Below are positions 36,918 to 43,636 of a stretch of DNA of 64,000 nt, in pieces; the stretch's first letter is position 1, and each line of letters begins with the position of its first letter. The stretch comes from Arthrobacter sp. PvP023. GTDB lineage: Bacteria; Actinomycetota; Actinomycetes; Actinomycetales; Micrococcaceae. The stretch is from contig NZ_JAFIBI010000001.1 in assembly GCF_017832975.1 (NCBI RefSeq), positions 4,464,001-4,528,000 on the forward strand, written 5' to 3'. The position numbers were made by a program, and so were the translations under genes. The notes below the pieces were generated by a model. It saw only the letters and a program-made list of their open reading frames with translations, did not search any database and was not told the DNA's origin.

Positions 36918-37795
36918 TGGATGACGCGACGCTGAAGGATGCGGAGATCCGCGACTGGAACTGGGCCGTCCTTCCCAAAGGCTCGGTGAGCACCCGTTTT
37001 GCGGCGCCGAGCGGGAGCCTTGCGATGGTGGCCATGGGAAAGCCTCAGAACCCGCGGGTGGTGCTGGTTCCCGGTGCCACGGGCTCCAAAGAGGATTTCG
37101 CCGTGATGATGCCGGAACTTTCCGAAGCCGGGTTCTATGTGCTGAGTTACGATCTGGCCGGCCAGTACGAATCGGCAGGTGCCGGCCCGGAGAACCTCGT
37201 CCCGCCCCGCAGGCATTACGACTACGAGCTCTTCGTGAACGATTTCATCGCCGTCCTCGAGTCGGGCGAAGTTCCTGCCCATGTGGTGGGGTACTCCTTC
37301 GCCGCCATCGTGGCGCAGATTGCCTATTCGAAGCGTCCGGAGCTGTTCCGCAGCTTTACCCTCCTAAGCTGCCCGCCCCTGGCTGGGCAGTGCTTCCGGG
37401 GAATCAGCGGGTTCGGGCGGTTCACCGGCTGGGCTAACGGCCGGCTGGGTGCTGCGCTCATGATCTGGGGCATCCGCCGGAACGTCAACAAGGTCTCCCC
37501 CAACCGGCTGCGGTTTGTCCGGAACCGGTTCAGGTTTACGCGGCGCCAGTCCGTGCGGGACATCTACGTGCTGATGAAGAATGTCCCCGACCTGCGGCAG
37601 ACGCTTGCGTCCGCGACTGTGCCGAAATTCGTGGCCGTGGGCGAGCATGATCTCTGGCCGCTGAGCCTGCACCGGCAGTTCGCACAGTCTATTGGCGCCC
37701 GAATTTTGGTGTACCAGGGCGGGCACAGCCCCTCGGAAACGTCACCGCATCAGTTCGGCCGGGACCTGCTTGCCATGTACGCCGATGGCAGCTGA
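36917..37795 (+). CDS. Alpha/beta-hydrolase family protein
   Basis: About 292 aa from ATG 36917 (TAATG overlap with the preceding gene; GTG 36911 is an alternative). Oxyanion region VVLVPGATGSKEDF, nucleophile elbow VVGYSFAA with Ser, an acidic residue in VAVGEHDLWPL and His in YQGGHSPSE complete a catalytic triad. Co-translated with the phosphotransferase-like gene. Substrate unknown. Confidence 0.85.
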   Translation: MDDATLKDAEIRDWNWAVLPKGSVSTRFAAPSGSLAMVAMGKPQNPRVVLVPGATGSKEDFAVMMPELSEAGFYVLSYDLAGQYESAGAGPENLVPPRRHYDYELFVNDFIAVLESGEVPAHVVGYSFAAIVAQIAYSKRPELFRSFTLLSCPPLAGQCFRGISGFGRFTGWANGRLGAALMIWGIRRNVNKVSPNRLRFVRNRFRFTRRQSVRDIYVLMKNVPDLRQTLASATVPKFVAVGEHDLWPLSLHRQFAQSIGARILVYQGGHSPSETSPHQFGRDLLAMYADGS

Positions 37796-37812
37796 GCGGG
37801 ACATATAGTGTC

Positions 37813-37834
37813 GCAAGGGCACTTATACCCTTGC
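37813..37834. terminator. Hairpin after alpha/beta-hydrolase gene
   Basis: GCAAGGG and CCCTTGC form a perfect 7-bp stem around an 8-nt loop, 18 nt after the stop codon. A terminator or an operator within the cold-shock gene promoter region. Confidence 0.4.
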
Positions 37835-37938
37835 AAGCAGGGCGTCGGCCCCGTACGTTGGGGACAGCGGGGGACGTTCTCCGCTCTGCGGCCGACGTGT
37901 CTGCAGAGAGAATCAGAGTCACATAAAGGAATGCAGCC

Positions 37939-38142
37939 ATGGCAACAGGCACAGTTAAATGGTTCAACGCCGAAAAGGGTTTTGGCTTCATTGCCCCCGA
38001 TGACGGATCAGCTGACGTTTTCGCCCACTACTCGGCGATCGCAACCAGCGGTTACCGTTCACTGGATGAAAACCAGAAGGTCGAATTCGATGTGACCCAG
38101 GGTCCGAAGGGCCCTCAGGCAGAGAACATCCGCCCTCTCTAA
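37939..38142 (+). CDS. Cold-shock protein, CspA family
   Basis: 67 aa, the canonical size. RNA-binding motifs KGFGFIAP (RNP1) and DVFAHYSAI (RNP2-like), start [13 protein letters not shown]. Acts as a single-stranded nucleic-acid chaperone. A long gap (~140 nt) after the previous gene allows an extended 5' UTR, a usual regulatory feature of csp genes. Confidence 0.97.
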   Translation: MATGTVKWFNAEKGFGFIAPDDGSADVFAHYSAIATSGYRSLDENQKVEFDVTQGPKGPQAENIRPL

Positions 38143-38190
38143 AGGCTTAGGGTAACGGTTACGGCATCTAGCCGGACCACCCTGCACCAA

Positions 38191-38231
38191 CAACAGCCCC
38201 TCCGAACCATTCCGGTCCGGAGGGGCTGTTG
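38191..38231. terminator. Strong terminator after cold-shock gene
   Basis: CAACAGCCCCTCCG (38191-38204) and CGGAGGGGCTGTTG (38218-38231) form a perfect 14-bp stem with a 13-nt loop. It also lies downstream of the converging resolvase gene and can serve both. Confidence 0.85.
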
Positions 38232-38254
38232 CGTTGGCTTCGCTAATCTTCCGG

Positions 38255-38848
38255 TTAGCGGGCTGGTCCTGACTTGTGGCGGGCGCGTTGCACCGCCCGG
38301 TACACCGTGGACCTGGGCACGGAAAAGAGTTCTGCGAGTTCCCCGGTGGTGTGCTCCCCGGCGTCGTGCAGCTTGACCAGGTGGGCTTCCTGCGACGGAG
38401 ACAGCTTGGGTTTCTTGCCTTTCAGGCGGCCCTTGGCCTTGGCGATTTTCATGCCCTCGCGAGTACGGGCCCGGATCAGGTCGCTCTCGAATTCGGCCAC
38501 CATGGCCAGGACGTTGAACAGCAGCTTTCCAACGGGGTCCGTGGGGTCGTGCACCGATCCGCCGATGCTGAGTTTCACGTTCCGCTGGGCGAGCTCGTCG
38601 ACGATTTCGTGGGCATCCCGAACGGACCTGGCGAGGCGGTCCAACTTGGTAACCACGAACGTGTCACCGTCCCGGCAGGCCGCCATCGCTTCCCGGAGGC
38701 CCGGACGGTTCCGGTCAGTGCCGGTCAGCCCGTGATCCACGTAGATCCGGTCCGCGGTGATCCCCATAGCTGACAATGCGTCGCGCTGCGCCGTTAGGTC
38801 CTGCTGCTCCGTGGACACCCGCGCGTAGCCGACCAGCAAAGCGGTCAT
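38255..38848 (-). CDS. Serine recombinase (resolvase/invertase family)
   Basis: 197 aa from ATG 38848. Catalytic N-terminal domain with YARVSTEQQDL (active Ser), DHGLTGTDRNRPGL, TKLDRLARSV and FNVLAMVAEFESDLIRARTREG; C-terminal helix-turn-helix (GELAELFSVPRSTVYRAVQ). Typical small resolvase length. It is close to the decayed resolvase at 52412-52985. The region just upstream, where the res site is expected, is interrupted by the transposon end at 38961. Confidence 0.92.
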   Translation of the reverse strand: MTALLVGYARVSTEQQDLTAQRDALSAMGITADRIYVDHGLTGTDRNRPGLREAMAACRDGDTFVVTKLDRLARSVRDAHEIVDELAQRNVKLSIGGSVHDPTDPVGKLLFNVLAMVAEFESDLIRARTREGMKIAKAKGRLKGKKPKLSPSQEAHLVKLHDAGEHTTGELAELFSVPRSTVYRAVQRARHKSGPAR

Positions 38849-38960
38849 GCGCAACAGTGTGCCACGCGTCCTTTTGGTGGACCAGATATGCCACCATCAC
38901 CGGGCAGTTCAGCGGACGGGTCTTACGGTGGGGGTGCCCTGTCGAAGCTGCGTTTGCGCT
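38849..38960. other. Probable residual res site region of the resolvase
   Basis: 112 bp between the resolvase start and the transposon terminus. It contains TGGTGG (38875-38880) and CCACCA (38891-38896), an inverted pair around ATAT-containing DNA, as expected for a recombinase subsite. Assignment rests on position and the weak symmetry. Confidence 0.35.
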
Positions 38961-39010
38961 TGTCATTTTCAGGAGTCGTCTGCACTGAATGTCAGAAGTC
39001 GTCTGCACTG
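38961..39010 (+). repeat. Left terminal repeats of the Tn402-like element
   Basis: 25-bp terminal inverted repeat 38961-38985, then a 19-bp subterminal repeat (38990-39008) sharing AGTCGTCTGCACTG. In Tn5053-type elements such repeats bind the TniA transposase. Confidence 0.75.
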
Positions 39011-39028
39011 CGCTCATCAGGCAGGGAC

Positions 39029-39540
39029 TTACTGCGTCCTTACATGCGGCGATTCTGCCAATTCACCCTCCGGCACGAACGCCTCGATCCGCGCCACGTG
39101 CCCTTCAGTGATCCCATTCTCGGGGTCGGGCTGTTCCAAGTGCACCAGCTGGTCATGCTCCGTGGCCCACTTCCTGGCGTCGGTCCCGAGGACGTCGTCA
39201 ATCCACACGACGGAGTCCCAGTCCGATTCCTCGGTGACGCTCATGCGGTATAGCCACCTTGTCACTGATGTCAGTTTCGGGGTCGGGGACTCTGTGTCGG
39301 CTGGGCGAAACACCATGGTGACTCGGAGAGGATCTACATCGAGTCCAAGCTGGGCTTCCAGTCCGGCCACCATGTCTGCCGGCCAGGTCGACACCCAGGC
39401 GATCCGCCCGCTGCGGGCCAGTCGCCGGACCAGCGCGCGTTTCTCGTGTGAGAGCCGCAACAGGGGCCGGTCGCCGCCACTGCCTGGGCAGACCGTCGGA
39501 TTGAGGACCCCGTCGATGTCGAGCAGATAACCGGTTTCAC
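39029..39540 (-). pseudogene. HAD-superfamily hydrolase-like gene with a frameshift near its start
   Basis: In frame to the stop at 39029 the translation holds HAD motif I, LLDIDGVLNP, then WVSTWP (motif II Ser) and VVWIDDVLGTDARKW (motif IV), about 165 aa in all. That frame has no start codon before the first motif. A GTG with a good ribosome site (AGGA) is at 39540 but in another frame; restoring one G in the CCGG run near 39531-39534 would give a normal start, MKPGYLLDIDG. Hence a 1-nt deletion or a sequencing error. A TTG at 39460 would only give a product without motif I. Confidence 0.7.
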
Positions 39541-39571
39541 AGGGTCCTATCGTCCTGGCTCGAGGGAAGCT

Positions 39572-40207
39572 TCACGCAGTGGCCCGCCGCAGCGTCTCGC
39601 CGGGAATCACCTGTGCGCTTGAGAAGTGCACCCAGTCATCGGTCCGGCCCTCATCGAATAGGCGGCGTGCCGTCATCTGGCACTCCTGCATGTCCCGTCG
39701 TGAGCCGCGGGGATCGTAGCCGACGGCGCCACCCAGAGTATTCTGATCCACTAGTCGGGTCACACCAGGTGCGGTCATCACCTCGTACATGGCGCGGCCG
39801 CGCCGGAAGGGCCACTTGCCCGCTGGGGTCTCAACCAGGCGAAGGTAGGTGTATCCGTGGGCGAACATCGTGTTCCCCATCTGCTGGATCAGCGGCGACA
39901 ACGGCTCGGGCCCGCCATTAGCGAAGTCGGCCATCTTCTGCAGCAGTTCCATATATTGCTGGGTGAGCACCCTATCCACCGCCCCGTCCGTCTTCTGCAC
40001 GTACATGTCACCTAGGCCACCAGCACCTCCCTGAAGTGTCAGGCGAACCCATGCACGGGTTTCCTCAACATCTTCGGCTGCAGGATGGGATAGAAGATAC
40101 TTCGCCCGTGCCTCATAGTTCTCGGCCAACTGCGGCTGACCGATGATCCGAAGCAGCCCGGAAAACGTGAGCATATCGAGGGCCAGCGCATTTACGTCCG
40201 TCGTCAT
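39572..40207 (-). CDS. Unknown soluble protein, transposon cargo
   Basis: 211 aa from ATG 40207 (GGAG ahead). No family recognised. The sequence is rich in charged and helical stretches (LLRIIGQPQLAENYEARAKYLL, TQQYMELLQKMADFANGG), with no signal peptide or membrane segment. It starts 20 nt after the membrane-anchored protein gene and is probably expressed with it. Possible members of one toxin/immunity-like or defence module, but nothing here proves it. Confidence 0.6.
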   Translation of the reverse strand: MTTDVNALALDMLTFSGLLRIIGQPQLAENYEARAKYLLSHPAAEDVEETRAWVRLTLQGGAGGLGDMYVQKTDGAVDRVLTQQYMELLQKMADFANGGPEPLSPLIQQMGNTMFAHGYTYLRLVETPAGKWPFRRGRAMYEVMTAPGVTRLVDQNTLGGAVGYDPRGSRRDMQECQMTARRLFDEGRTDDWVHFSSAQVIPGETLRRATA

Positions 40208-40227
40208 CTGCGACTCCAATTCAGTTG

Positions 40228-40968
40228 TTATGCGCTGAGGCGCAGGTCGAATGCAATCTCTGCCGTGTCCCACTCCGGACCGAGTGACGCTGCCGTCGGA
40301 TTCTTCAAGAACTCTTTCAGCGCCTCATCAACGGTCCCAATGTCGCTGACATAGCGGGAGGGAATGAAGCCTTCGATTCGTCCGATCGGGACCTCTACCG
40401 ACCTGTCCTCTGCTTGCTCGTGGCTTTGCAGGACCGCCCACGAAAAATCATTGTCCGCATCATAATTGCGATGGCACACCACGTTCGATGGCAGGCTTCC
40501 GGCGACTTCGAAACGGGCGGGACCATGTTCCACTACCAAGCGGTGGTGGCGTTCCCCGTCCAAAATATCCAGCTCCTGCTTGGCAGCCTGGCGAGCCTCA
40601 GTCAGGGTATCGGTTTCCCGCCCGTTTACAGTCCATGTGGCTTTCATCTCGGACTTTTTAACAGCGAGCCTCCAGGCAACACCGAACTGTGCGCCTGCAA
40701 GATAGCCGCCCATCCACATGAGTCCGGGTTGCCCCAGCAGCATGCCGACGATAAGGAACGACGCAAGGAACAGGAAGTTCAGCCACTTCCAGGGCAAGCC
40801 GAAGCGGAATACACAGATGCTGAGAGCCAGCCCCGCAATAAGCGGCCCGATGTCCGCTGACACCGACGAGTTCACGCCGAATAGCATGAGGGCAACAGTT
40901 CCGGCCAGCACTACCGCCCCGAAGATGGAGTAAGACCAGATCTCATTCCGGGTATTCTTCCCCGCCAT
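40228..40968 (-). CDS. Membrane protein with Imm1-like cytoplasmic domain, transposon cargo
   Basis: 246 aa from ATG 40968 (AAAGGG ahead). Three or four hydrophobic segments lie between residues ~10 and 100, followed by a soluble domain containing ETDTLTEARQAAKQEL, HRLVVEHGPARFEVAG and a C-terminal TVDEALKEFLKNPT-ASLGPEWD. The ending resembles Imm1-type immunity proteins, a tentative reading from short motifs. Operon with the gene at 39572-40207. Confidence 0.6.
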   Translation of the reverse strand: MAGKNTRNEIWSYSIFGAVVLAGTVALMLFGVNSSVSADIGPLIAGLALSICVFRFGLPWKWLNFLFLASFLIVGMLLGQPGLMWMGGYLAGAQFGVAWRLAVKKSEMKATWTVNGRETDTLTEARQAAKQELDILDGERHHRLVVEHGPARFEVAGSLPSNVVCHRNYDADNDFSWAVLQSHEQAEDRSVEVPIGRIEGFIPSRYVSDIGTVDEALKEFLKNPTAASLGPEWDTAEIAFDLRLSA

Positions 40969-41269
40969 GCTTAACCCTTTTCCTAGCCTTGGTGTTGTTT
41001 CCCGCTCATCGCCCAATCTACTTGGCACTCCAACTCGGACCCCCAAGCCAGGGTGCGGTGAGTCCTGTTCTTGAAAACGAAGGATTTCAAGAACGCCTTG
41101 AAACGAGAATGGCGGCGCTTGCCGTGAGGCGCCGGAACACCCCGCCGTTCTGCGGGAAACCGCCATTCTGATGAGAAGCCCCGCCCCGGCGGGCGGTTCT
41201 CACAAATAGTTCTCGGAACTGTACAGTCGACCCAGGAGTCCGAATCGAGTTTTGAGAAGAGAAACCCAT

Positions 41270-41851
41270 ATGGCGGCACACCGTATCGGCTATGCCAGAG
41301 TATCCACGCGCGACCAGAACCTTGATCTGCAGTTGGCTGCCTTAAATAGTGCAGGATGCGATCGCATCTTTGAAGACACAATGAGCGGCACCAAGGCCGG
41401 CCGCCCCGGTCTAGCCAAGGCGCTGGAAGCACTCCGTGAGGGAGACACTCTCATTGTGTGGAAGCTGGACCGTCTTGGCCGTAGCGTGAAGGACCTCCTG
41501 GATTTCGCCGGAGGCCTGAACGAGCGCGGAATTGGTTTTGTCAGCCTCACCGACTCGATCGACACCACCACCGCCTCCGGACGCTTCTTCTTCAACGTGA
41601 TGGCCTCCCTGGCGCAGATGGAACGCGAGCTCATGGTCGAACGCACCCAGGCGGGCCTCCAGGCAGCGCGCGAACAGGGCCGGGTCGGCGGACGCAAGCG
41701 TGTAATGACGGAGGCCAAGATCCGCTCAGCTCGGAAGCTTCTCAGCCAGGGAACGCCGCCCAAGGAAGTTGCCGCCAGCCTCGGGGTCTCGGTGCCCACG
41801 CTGTACCGCTGGGTCCCGGCGACGAACCCTGAAGCAGTTGCAGTCCCGTAG
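41270..41851 (+). CDS. Serine resolvase (TniR position)
   Basis: 193 aa from ATG 41270 (AGAAGAG ahead). Catalytic YARVSTRDQNLDLQL, DTMSGTKAGRPGL, WKLDRLGRSVKDLL, FNVMASLAQMERELMVERTQAG, and C-terminal HTH (PPKEVAASLGVSVPTLYRWV). It differs clearly from the resolvase at 38255 (Tn3/TniR-like rather than the GGS-HDPTDPVG type). Its place next to the right transposon end fits tniR, the cointegrate resolvase of Tn402-type elements. Confidence 0.9.
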   Translation: MAAHRIGYARVSTRDQNLDLQLAALNSAGCDRIFEDTMSGTKAGRPGLAKALEALREGDTLIVWKLDRLGRSVKDLLDFAGGLNERGIGFVSLTDSIDTTTASGRFFFNVMASLAQMERELMVERTQAGLQAAREQGRVGGRKRVMTEAKIRSARKLLSQGTPPKEVAASLGVSVPTLYRWVPATNPEAVAVP

Positions 41852-41862
41852 CTCGGCCTTTG

Positions 41863-41987
41863 GTGCAGACGACTCTTGAAAAAATGCATGACGGTGCAGA
41901 GGACTGCTGACATCCCGATGTCAGCAGTCCTCTGCACTCGCCCCGTACTTCCGCGGGATCCAGTGCAGACGACTTCTGAAACTGACA
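41863..41987 (-). repeat. Right terminal repeats of the Tn402-like element
   Basis: Includes GTGCAGACGACT at 41863, a perfect 21-bp-arm hairpin 41894-41914/41917-41937 built of two inverted copies of the 19-bp subterminal repeat (GTGCAGAGGACTGCTGACA and its complement), and the 25-bp terminal repeat 41963-41987. Confidence 0.75.
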
Positions 41988-41991
41988 CGGA

Positions 41992-42016
41992 CGTCATTTT
42001 CCAAAGTCGTCTGCAC
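41992..42016 (+). repeat. Second Tn402-like end, pointing right
   Basis: CGTCATTTTCCAAAGTCGTC followed by TGCAC, a 25-bp match (21 of 25 to the left terminus), in the same orientation as the left end at 38961 and only 4 bp after the right end. No matching right terminus was found further on, so the second element is truncated or the copy is a relic. Confidence 0.6.
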
Positions 42017-42184
42017 AGCCACAAAGGGGCGTTTTTGCCTGTGACCCAGGTCCTCGGCCGACTAATTCCCACTGCGACCGGATGCCCACAAAACGGCCTG
42101 GAGGCGACAAGTTGGACCTTCGCCCGCGTCCGCTCATCCGTAGGCCTGCCGCCCGCCGATGAAATGTGGAGATAGCATCGGGCT

Positions 42185-42511
42185 GTGAGTGCAATCCAGT
42201 CGGCCCAAAGCGATTTCCGCGTCATTGAAGAACTCCTGCGAAGGACATATGGGATCAAGCATCTTGAACCCCTTGAATCTGCACGCGACGAGTACGACGA
42301 CGGGGCCGCATCTCGTGAGTCCGGGGACGGCAATAGCGACGACTGGCGCGTCGTAACGATCATCCGCTCCGGACAGATTCGACTGATCTACAGAGACGGC
42401 ATCTTTTGGGGTGCACAAAAGGGGTACGGTCAGCCGAAACCCTTGGCTGACCAATTCACTTCTTTGAAGGAACAGGCCGCGTCGCCCGCCTTAGTAGAAG
42501 GTGCTTTGTAG
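42185..42511 (+). CDS. Small hypothetical protein
   Basis: 108 aa starting at GTG. Not recognised. Acidic middle (ARDEYDDGAASRESGDGNSDD) and a hydrophobic, possibly beta-strand segment RVVTIIRSGQIRLIYRDGIFWG. Lower GC than the core. The ribosome site is weak, so the start is uncertain. Confidence 0.5.
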   Translation: MSAIQSAQSDFRVIEELLRRTYGIKHLEPLESARDEYDDGAASRESGDGNSDDWRVVTIIRSGQIRLIYRDGIFWGAQKGYGQPKPLADQFTSLKEQAASPALVEGAL

Positions 42512-42620
42512 AACGAGCCAGCTCCTAATGGTTTAGTGGCTGAAGAGCATAGAAGCTATTTTGGGCCGAAAACACGGGGTTAATGCCCGAGTTCAACCCG
42601 CAGACATAGGGGGACCGACA

Positions 42621-43289
42621 GTGACTGTCAACGAAAAATCATGCTTGGCCGAAATCGTGAAAGCTCAAGCTCACATCAATGAACTCATCGGCGCTGGGAA
42701 TACCTTTGGAGAGATCGGCGAACGAGTTGCCGCTAAAGTCTCTGGCAGCACTCGAATCACCGGCACCGGCAATGACTTGGTCCGCCAAGCAGAACCTGGG
42801 TGGGTGCGTCCTACGCCCCTGGGCATCGCAGCGGAGACAATCGGTCCCCGGACCGCACCAACCAAGGAGATTCTTGAAGCGCGCGCTCTTACCAACCCCC
42901 TAAAACGCAGCTCCCTAAAACGATATGATTCTTGGGTCCTCGGTCAGCACCAGCTCGGTGAGGTTAAAACGAGACAGATGGATCGCCGCTTCTCGGACAG
43001 TCAGCTGTTGGACACTCGCAATGGTGGCCCTAGAACCGATTTCACTCCCTTGGTCGATTTCTACATCTTCAACATTTTCGACACAACTGGGGACCTCCGA
43101 AAATGTATCGAAGTCCCTCTCGGCGAACTCGTGGATTACGTTAAATCCGATGTGGGACGTGGTGGGGCTTGGAACTACAAGGTTTGCATTGGACTCTGGA
43201 TGGAGATCGGCATCGATAAGACCCAAGAGGCCCTCGAGGTCCTACACTCTCTCAAGGCTGTCCCAGAACTGAAGGGTCGCCGTTCTTGA
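42621..43289 (+). CDS. Hypothetical protein of the low-GC island
   Basis: 222 aa from GTG 42621, with GGGGGA ahead; a TTG further upstream at 42561 keeps the frame open. No family recognised. Predicted soluble: a helical N-terminal third (CLAEIVKAQAHINELIGAGNTFGEI) and a C-terminal part with NYKVCIGLWMEIGIDKTQEALEVLHSL. GC is lower than in flanking chromosomal genes. It precedes the RloC-like gene by ~350 bp on the same strand. Confidence 0.6.
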   Translation: MTVNEKSCLAEIVKAQAHINELIGAGNTFGEIGERVAAKVSGSTRITGTGNDLVRQAEPGWVRPTPLGIAAETIGPRTAPTKEILEARALTNPLKRSSLKRYDSWVLGQHQLGEVKTRQMDRRFSDSQLLDTRNGGPRTDFTPLVDFYIFNIFDTTGDLRKCIEVPLGELVDYVKSDVGRGGAWNYKVCIGLWMEIGIDKTQEALEVLHSLKAVPELKGRRS

Positions 43290-43526
43290 ACCTTGAGAAA
43301 GGCCGCTGGAGTCGAAGCCCTGACAAGCCCTAGACCCCTGCGTATCTCGGATCAGAGAAAACGGCTCCACTCGCGGACGGCGCGGGGCGAAAAGCCATGA
43401 TTGGCCTAGCCGGGTGCCGCAGGTTCACGACCAGGACTGCTGCTCCGATGAACTCGCAGCGAGGTCTGATTTTCTGAAAACTGATTCACCGCGGCGCGAC
43501 CGATCCCGCCTATTCCCTTAGGGCAA

Positions 43527-43538
43527 AACGGTACCGTT
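43527..43538. promoter_or_regulatory. Perfect palindrome upstream of RloC-like gene
   Basis: AACGGTACCGTT is a perfect 12-bp palindrome about 100 bp before the ATPase start codon; candidate operator. Confidence 0.4.
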
Positions 43539-43545
43539 CATAGAA

Positions 43546-43580
43546 GGTTCAAGTCCGATGCAAATCGTCGGACTTGAACC
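43546..43580. promoter_or_regulatory. 13-bp-stem hairpin upstream of RloC-like gene
   Basis: GGTTCAAGTCCGA (43546-43558) and TCGGACTTGAACC (43568-43580) pair perfectly around 9 nt, ending 56 nt before the start codon. No T-run follows, so it is more likely an operator or mRNA structure than a terminator. The GGTTCAAGTCC string resembles a tRNA T-loop but no tRNA is present. Confidence 0.5.
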
Positions 43581-43636
43581 GAGTGTCCGTAATGGCAGTC
43601 AATGCAGATCGTCATGAAACTAATAGGGGGTGGGCC

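Larger units (their letters stand above)
38961..41987. mobile_element. Tn402/Tn5053-like transposon lacking tniABQ
   Basis: The left end begins TGTCATTTTCAGGAG and runs to CTGCAC (25 bp, 38961-38985); the right end, read inward on the minus strand from 41987, begins TGTCAGTTTCAGAAG and ends identically (41963-41987). They match at 23 of 25 positions. Inside each lie extra 19-bp copies of TGTCAGAAGTCGTCTGCAC or variants. This two-tier layout is that of Tn402/Tn5053 termini, known from class 1 integrons. The interior holds a broken HAD gene, two unknown genes and a resolvase (tniR position), but no tniA, tniB or tniQ, so it would need a helper. The 5-bp flanks (GCGCT, CGGAC) do not match. Confidence 0.7.

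Noticed and set aside
40228-41166. Longer start for the membrane cargo protein at 41166
   Set aside because: The extra 66 residues have no ribosome site and no hydrophobic or family pattern; ATG 40968 is preceded by AAAGGG.
38974-42016. CRISPR-like array suggested by repeated AGTCGTCTGCAC
   Set aside because: Copies occur in both orientations at two distant clusters with irregular spacing; they are transposon terminal repeats.
43546-43580. Possible tRNA (GGTTCAAGTCC T-loop string)
   Set aside because: Only an inverted duplication of the string; no acceptor, D or anticodon arms can be built.
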